From positions 1 to 11,442 of the forward strand of contig JAAYFA010000402.1 in NCBI GenBank assembly GCA_012728445.1: DNA of 11,442 bases, given 5' to 3'. Below the pieces are notes generated by a model. That model was not told the origin of the DNA. It saw only the letters and a list, made by a program, of their open reading frames with translations, and made no database searches. The translations under genes and the position numbers were made by a program. This DNA is from Clostridiales bacterium. Lineage in GTDB: Bacteria; Bacillota; Clostridia; Oscillospirales; Acutalibacteraceae. Below, in pieces: positions 8,001 to 11,442 of the stretch (its first letter is position 1; each line of letters opens with the position of its first letter).

Positions 8001-8024
8001 ATATGAGTTACGAAACGGTTTCAA
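7996..8024 (-). promoter_or_regulatory. Predicted sigma-A promoter of xylA
   Basis: On the minus strand TTGAAA (8024-8019) and TATTAT (8001-7996) are 17 nt apart, with one mismatch to the consensus -10. The expected start is near 7989, leaving a leader of about 51 nt before xylA. The -35 lies inside a cre-like site. Confidence 0.65.
8010..8024 (-). promoter_or_regulatory. cre-like site (CcpA or LacI-type operator)
   Basis: Read on the minus strand, TTGAAACCGTTTCGT matches the catabolite-responsive element consensus WTGNAANCGNWNNCW with one mismatch, a G in place of the C at position 14. Its core GAAACGGTTTC (8012-8022) is an inverted repeat with arms GAAAC/GTTTC. It covers the xylA -35 box and begins a few bases past the predicted ackA start, so a bound CcpA-like protein would be expected to block xylA and could also hinder ackA. 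Confidence 0.55.
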
Positions 8025-8053
8025 GCTAAATATATCAACGGAGGCAGAAAACA

Positions 8054-9286
8054 TTGAAAATTCTGGTTATCAACGCAGGAAGCTCATCTTTAAAGTACCA
8101 ATTGATCAGTATGACGACGGAAAACATCTTGGCCAAGGGCGTATGTGAGCGCATAGGGCTCGGTGGCAGAGTTGAAGGCAAAAACGATAAGGGTATATCC
8201 TTTGGGTATGACATTGAGCTCAAAGACCACACAGCGGCCTTTTTGGAAGTCAAAAAGGTGCTGACCGAAGGAGAAGCCAAAGTAATTGACGACCTTTCCG
8301 AAATCGGCGCAGTAGGACATCGAGTTGTCCAAGGCGGCTCTGTTTTTAACGCAAGCGTGCTTATTAACGAAGATGTTGTTGACAACATCGAAAAGCTGAG
8401 TGACCTTGCTCCTTTGCACAACCCGGCGCACATTCAGGGCATCCGCGCTTGCCGCAATGTTTTTGGCGAAAACGTACCCGAAGTCGCTGTTTTTGACAAC
8501 GCATTCCATTCCACCATGCCGCCGGAGGTTTATATATTCCCCATCCCCTATGAATACTACGAAAAATATAAAATCCGCCGCTATGGTTTCCACGGCACAT
8601 CGCACCGTTTTGTCAGCAATCGCTGCGCCGAGCTGATGGACCGCAATATAAGCGAACTGAAAATCATTACCTGCCACCTTGGCAACGGTTGCTCGATAAC
8701 AGCCGTGATGAACGGTCAAGTGTTGGATACCAGCATGGGGCTCACCCCTCTTGACGGTTTTATGATGGGGACACGCAGCGGCGGAGTAGACCCTTCCGCA
8801 GTGCTTTACCTGCAGGAAAAAGAAGGTTGGTCGCCCGACGAAACCGATACGGTGCTGAACAAAAAATCCGGTATCCTTGGTATCTCAGGCGTTTCCAGTG
8901 ATGACCGTGATGTGAAGGCTGCAGCGCTTGCCGGCAACAAAAGAGCCGCGCTTGCCAGAAAAATGCAACGTTACCAAATACGCAAGTATGTCGGCAGTTA
9001 TGCTGCTGCAATGGACGGCGTTGATGCAATTGTTTTCACCGGCGGCATCGGCGAAAATACACGTGATCTAAGAGCGAGCGTATGCGACAATCTCTCCTTC
9101 TTCGGTATAAAAATCGATGATGAGCAGAACAAGCTGCTCGTAAAAGGCAAAGAGGGCGAGCTGTCCACCACGGAATCGAAAGTCAAAGTCTTTGTTATTC
9201 CGACCAACGAAGAGCTTGTTATCGCCAGAGATACAAAAGAAATTGTTGAATCCCTTCGCACGACCATCAAGGACGATGACGAATAA
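8054..9286 (+). CDS. ackA: Acetate kinase
   Basis: The 410-residue enzyme interconverts acetyl phosphate plus ADP with acetate plus ATP, the ATP-forming end of acetate fermentation. The family start KILVINAGSSSLKYQL is reached only from a TTG codon at 8054. GGAGG (8040-8044), 9 nt upstream, supports it, and no ATG fits the conserved N-terminus. Catalytic landmarks are present: N7, R90 in VGHRVVQGG, D148 in FDNAFHSTMP, H180 in YGFHGTSHRFVS, the phosphate loop HLGNGCSI (208-215), R241 in GTRSGGVDP, the ATP-site block VFTGGIGEN (327-335) and E386 in PTNEELVIARD. No phosphotransacetylase gene is adjacent, unlike the common pta-ackA pair. The shared control region with xylA suggests that acetyl phosphate may come from xylulose-5-phosphate through phosphoketolase, but that enzyme is not in the window. 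Confidence 0.96.
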   Translation: MKILVINAGSSSLKYQLISMTTENILAKGVCERIGLGGRVEGKNDKGISFGYDIELKDHTAAFLEVKKVLTEGEAKVIDDLSEIGAVGHRVVQGGSVFNASVLINEDVVDNIEKLSDLAPLHNPAHIQGIRACRNVFGENVPEVAVFDNAFHSTMPPEVYIFPIPYEYYEKYKIRRYGFHGTSHRFVSNRCAELMDRNISELKIITCHLGNGCSITAVMNGQVLDTSMGLTPLDGFMMGTRSGGVDPSAVLYLQEKEGWSPDETDTVLNKKSGILGISGVSSDDRDVKAAALAGNKRAALARKMQRYQIRKYVGSYAAAMDGVDAIVFTGGIGENTRDLRASVCDNLSFFGIKIDDEQNKLLVKGKEGELSTTESKVKVFVIPTNEELVIARDTKEIVESLRTTIKDDDE

Positions 9287-9311
9287 ACCGTAACGTTGAA
9301 AGAGGTGCGTC

Positions 9312-10430
9312 ATGCTTGATTTAGACATCGAACAATTTTGGGACGACGACGATAAAGCGCACGAAGACGGATGCTTTGGTAAAGAGGCGCCGCAGGTGGC
9401 GCTTGGCATCCGCATGAGCGAAGAGTGCGTGTTTGCGGAGCTTGGTGAAGAAGGCAACCCCTGGGGCGAAATCCCGCGTGAACGCCGCATGGAACTGAAC
9501 AAACGATACAACGAGAAAGCAAGAAAAATTGTTGGCAGAGATTTGTTGCCTGAATATATTGCACCCGCAACCGATAACTTTCCTGCATTCCGCAGAATAG
9601 GCGAAGTCTTCGACGGTGAATATTTGTTTGACGGCAACTCCGAATGGCTCAAGGGCAACTGCGACACGCCGGCGGCGCTTGAAAAACTACTGGATAAAAT
9701 TGACGAGATGGATTTCCGCAGTTTTATTCTGCCAATCAACTGGGAAAGTGAAAAGAAGCGGTTGTTTGAAAAATGCGGCAAAAAGCCTGCTCAGTTTGCT
9801 GGTGTGCGCGGTCCGGTAACGCTCGCAACTTCTATTTACGGGGTCGAAAACCTGATCTTTCTGATTTACGACTACCCGGATTTGGCAAAGCGATTCAGTG
9901 ATACGATAGCCAAAGTCCTAATCGACTATATTGAATTATTTATTGAAGAATCCGGCCAGACACAGGATAACTTTCGGCACGGTTTCGGCTTTGCGGACGA
10001 CAACTGCTGCCTGCTGACGGCGGACATGTACGAATTCTTCGGTCTACCAATACTACAAAAGGTATTTGCAAAGACCTCTCCCCTCCCCGGTGACAGCCGC
10101 TACCAACACTCCGACTCCGCGATGGGGCATCTATTACCGCTACTCGCGCAAACCGGGCTTACCGGCTGCAACTTTGGCCCAACAGTGATGATATCCGAAA
10201 TACGCAAATATATGAAGAATGCCACCATTGACGGTGCACTGGCACCTTTCACGTTTATGAACAACGACGAATCACAAATTATTGCGGAGGTTAAAAGGGA
10301 CTGCGAAATGGCACGGGTGGACGATATTCGGGGTGTAAACCTTACCACCGCGGGTTCCATCAATAATGGCTCGCTTTTGACGAGTATGAGGACTGTTATG
10401 GCGGCAATACAAAAATACGGGAGATATTAG
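9312..10430 (+). CDS. URO-D-family protein, probable methyltransferase-like paralogue, function unknown
   Basis: The 372-residue protein matches the uroporphyrinogen decarboxylase superfamily over its C-terminal two thirds: FAGVRGPVTLATSIYG (162-177), GFADDNCCLLTADMYEFFGLP (226-246), YQHSDSAMGHLLPLLAQTGLTGCNFGP (264-290) and the ending NLTTAGSINNG...AIQKYGRY. It is not HemE: the substrate-binding RQAGRY block near the N-terminus is absent and the N-terminus is highly acidic (DDDDK). The MtaA/MtbA-type zinc site begins with His-X-Cys; here the matching place reads H266-S267-D268, so methylcobamide:CoM-type chemistry is doubtful. Many uncharacterised clostridial paralogues sit with corrinoid proteins, and a RACo-like gene lies on the other arm of this locus. 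AAGAGG, 6 nt before the ATG, supports the start. It is 25 nt behind ackA and presumably co-transcribed. The C-terminus appears complete despite the mobile-element remnant that follows. Confidence 0.82.
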   Translation: MLDLDIEQFWDDDDKAHEDGCFGKEAPQVALGIRMSEECVFAELGEEGNPWGEIPRERRMELNKRYNEKARKIVGRDLLPEYIAPATDNFPAFRRIGEVFDGEYLFDGNSEWLKGNCDTPAALEKLLDKIDEMDFRSFILPINWESEKKRLFEKCGKKPAQFAGVRGPVTLATSIYGVENLIFLIYDYPDLAKRFSDTIAKVLIDYIELFIEESGQTQDNFRHGFGFADDNCCLLTADMYEFFGLPILQKVFAKTSPLPGDSRYQHSDSAMGHLLPLLAQTGLTGCNFGPTVMISEIRKYMKNATIDGALAPFTFMNNDESQIIAEVKRDCEMARVDDIRGVNLTTAGSINNGSLLTSMRTVMAAIQKYGRY

Positions 10431-10436
10431 TATATA

Positions 10437-10672
10437 ATGTTCATTGGGTTACTTTATGGTATTCACAGTGGACTTAGGCTTGTAGAAGAAGTAAGAGCTA
10501 ACATCTCACACAGGTGGTTTTTTGGATACAATCTTGAAGATAAAATTCCGGATGCCGGCGTCGTCCAGTAAAATCGTATCAGAAGGTTTAACGCAACAGA
10601 TATACCGCAACAAATATTCGATGAAATTGCACGACAAACAATTCATCACAAGTTGGTAGGCGAGAAAACAGA
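10437..10672 (+). pseudogene. Decayed IS1182-like (DUF772) transposase fragment
   Basis: Translation from 10437 gives FIGLLYGIHSGLRLVEEVR, then HRWFFGYNLEDKIPDAGVVQ, a TAA stop (10569-10571), and in the same frame NRIRRFNATDIPQQIFDEI and HHKLVGEK. This is the conserved N-terminal pattern of IS1182-family and related DDE transposases (typically L.GYLYGI.S.R.LVEE, RWF.G..L.DKIPD.S..SQNR..RF, IFDEI). The first residues (roughly 40-50), the catalytic DDE core and the C-terminus are missing, and one codon has become a stop, so it cannot be active. The similarity fades near 10672, just before the terminator. It starts 6 nt after the URO-D stop and in the same frame. I see no intact terminal inverted repeats. 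Confidence 0.78.
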
Positions 10673-10676
10673 ATTT

Positions 10677-10710
10677 AACCCCCATGAAGCCGAAATTTCA
10701 TGGGGGTTTT
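10677..10710 (+). terminator. Rho-independent terminator of the ackA operon
   Basis: AACCCCCATGAA (10677-10688) and TTCATGGGGGTT (10697-10708) form a perfect 12-bp stem with an 8-nt loop, followed by TTC. The U-tract is short (four T in all, two of them in the stem). It lies after the plus-strand genes and the transposase remnant. Its symmetry means it could also act on leftward transcripts of the transporter gene. Confidence 0.75.
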
Positions 10711-10720
10711 CAGTAATTTA

Positions 10721-10755
10721 GTCGCCATCTTCTTCAAATGGCGACCTTTTCTTTT
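10721..10755 (+). terminator. Second hairpin with T-rich tail, probable back-up terminator
   Basis: GTCGCCAT (10721-10728) and ATGGCGAC (10738-10745) form a perfect 8-bp stem with a 9-nt loop, followed by CTTTTCTTTT on the plus strand. The tail favours rightward termination. Read leftward, where the transporter stop is 17 nt away, the hairpin is followed by TAAATTAC, which is less favourable. With the preceding hairpin it separates two convergent units. Confidence 0.6.
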
Positions 10756-10761
10756 CATATT

Positions 10762-11442
10762 CTATTCGCTCAAAAGCGCCTTTGAAAGCTCATTTCTGTT
10801 GCTCCGCTGTGAGAGTACTACAGATGCAAAGGTTACCGCACTCCCCGCCCACATAAGAGGCGTAAAAACATCTTTAAAAATGATGACCGACAGAATACTC
10901 CCTATCACACATTCCAAGCTCATGATTAGCGAGGCGTGGGATGGGGTTGTATATTTTTGTGCGACGGTTTGCACGAGGTAAGCAAGGCATGTGCTTAGAA
11001 GCCCCAAATAAAGGATGGCGCCTATCGTTTGCCCGCTCATGTGCCGGGGGACATCTTCAAACAGCAGTGCTACCACAAGGCTAATGAAGGCGCAGGTGAT
11101 CATCTGTACAATGGTTAACGCGATGGCATCATGTTTTTTCGAATAAATACCCAATAAAGATATATGAACACCGAAAAACAGACCGCAAATCAAGGTCAAA
11201 AAATCACCAAACAACTCATTTTTGCCATTGGTGGCGCCAAAGATATTGTTGGACATAAGCATCGTAATCCCTGCAAAGCAAAGAACGGCGGCGATTATTT
11301 GCGTCGGTTTCGGCTTTATTCTTATCAATATCCAAAAGATAAAGGGAACAAGCACCACGTAAGCCGTTGTGAGAAGCGCATTTTTGCTGGCTGTTGTGTA
11401 CTGAATGCCAATGGTCTGAAAAGCGAATGGGACATAAATTAA
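10762..11442 (-). CDS. DMT-superfamily (EamA-type) transporter, C-terminal part; 5' end beyond window
   Basis: The frame is open from the right edge (LIYVPFAFQTIGIQYTTASK...) to the TAG at 10762-10764, giving 226 residues of a membrane protein whose N-terminal part is outside the window. Hydrophobic segments are visible around VVLVPFIFWILI, IIAAVLCFAGITMLM, FLTLICGLFFGVHISLLGIY, IVQMITCAFISLVVALLF, IGAILYLGLLSTCLAYLVQ, ASLIMSLECVIGSILSVIIF and MWAGSAVTFASVVLSQ. Two features are typical of EamA drug/metabolite transporters: the TTASKNA...YVVLVPF stretch, and the second EamA repeat ending in a TPSHASLIMSLE.V.G.ILS pattern. A GTG at 11358 could be read as a start, but the family similarity clearly continues upstream of it. 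The substrate cannot be inferred. It converges on the ackA operon and is probably unrelated to it. Confidence 0.87.
   Translation of the reverse strand, partial: LIYVPFAFQTIGIQYTTASKNALLTTAYVVLVPFIFWILIRIKPKPTQIIAAVLCFAGITMLMSNNIFGATNGKNELFGDFLTLICGLFFGVHISLLGIYSKKHDAIALTIVQMITCAFISLVVALLFEDVPRHMSGQTIGAILYLGLLSTCLAYLVQTVAQKYTTPSHASLIMSLECVIGSILSVIIFKDVFTPLMWAGSAVTFASVVLSQRSNRNELSKALLSE

Noticed and set aside
9068..9781. Open frame of 237 codons on the minus strand across the ackA/URO-D junction
   Set aside because: It overlaps two well-supported genes in antisense, is Ser-rich, and resembles no family.
9312..10430. Authentic uroporphyrinogen decarboxylase (HemE) for heme synthesis
   Set aside because: The N-terminal RQAGRY substrate block is absent and no other heme genes are nearby, so only superfamily membership is claimed.
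10569..10571. Programmed readthrough or recoding at the in-frame TAA of the transposase fragment
   Set aside because: The fragment also lacks its N-terminus and its whole catalytic core, so simple decay explains the stop.
11356..11358. GTG start making a 198-residue transporter
   Set aside because: The frame continues upstream to the edge with residues typical of DMT transporters, so the true start lies outside the window.
1..11442. CRISPR arrays, tRNA or rRNA genes, riboswitches, phage or defence genes
   Set aside because: No regularly spaced repeats, no tRNA-like cloverleaf and no recognisable riboswitch core were seen in the few intergenic gaps. All long stretches are explained by the listed genes.

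Overview
The window looks like chromosomal DNA of an anaerobic, plant-fibre-using Clostridia-type Firmicute, possibly an uncultured Oscillospirales relative. This is inferred from a secreted beta-helix glycoside hydrolase with a type I dockerin, clostridial-type xylose isomerase and xylulokinase, purine-rich Shine-Dalgarno sites, a cre-like site and a TmcAL gene. No species can be named from the sequence alone.

Layout. A divergent promoter region at 7939-8053 splits the window. Leftward (minus strand) runs a five-gene, closely spaced series: xylA (7938-6619), xylB (6577-5054), a dockerin-bearing GH141-like hydrolase (4945-2621), tmcAL (2594-1401) and a RACo-like corrinoid-activation protein (1376 to beyond base 1). 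Rightward (plus strand) run ackA (8054-9286, TTG start) and a divergent URO-D-family protein (9312-10430). Next come a decayed IS1182-like transposase fragment (10437 to about 10672) and two strong hairpins (10677-10708 and 10721-10745). The 3' part of a DMT/EamA-type transporter gene converges from the right edge on the minus strand.

How the genes fit together. The secreted hydrolase would act on hemicellulose or pectin. XylA and XylB turn xylose into xylulose-5-phosphate. AckA makes ATP and acetate from acetyl phosphate, which a phosphoketolase (not in the window) could supply from xylulose-5-phosphate. TmcAL uses acetate and ATP to modify elongator tRNA-Met. The RACo-like and URO-D-like proteins, one on each arm, hint at a corrinoid methyl-transfer function, but no corrinoid protein is visible.

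Most notable. The xylA and ackA promoters are almost mirror images: each has TTGAAA, a 17-nt spacer and a near-consensus -10, and the two -10 boxes occupy nearly the same bases. An inverted repeat sits in the ackA spacer at the predicted xylA start, and a cre-like site covers the xylA -35 at the predicted ackA start. This looks like a compact switch between xylose catabolism and acetate/ATP production. The individual enzymes are known families. The less described parts are this regulatory arrangement, the N-terminal dockerin on a GH141-like enzyme, and the URO-D paralogue that lacks the hallmark residues of its characterised relatives.
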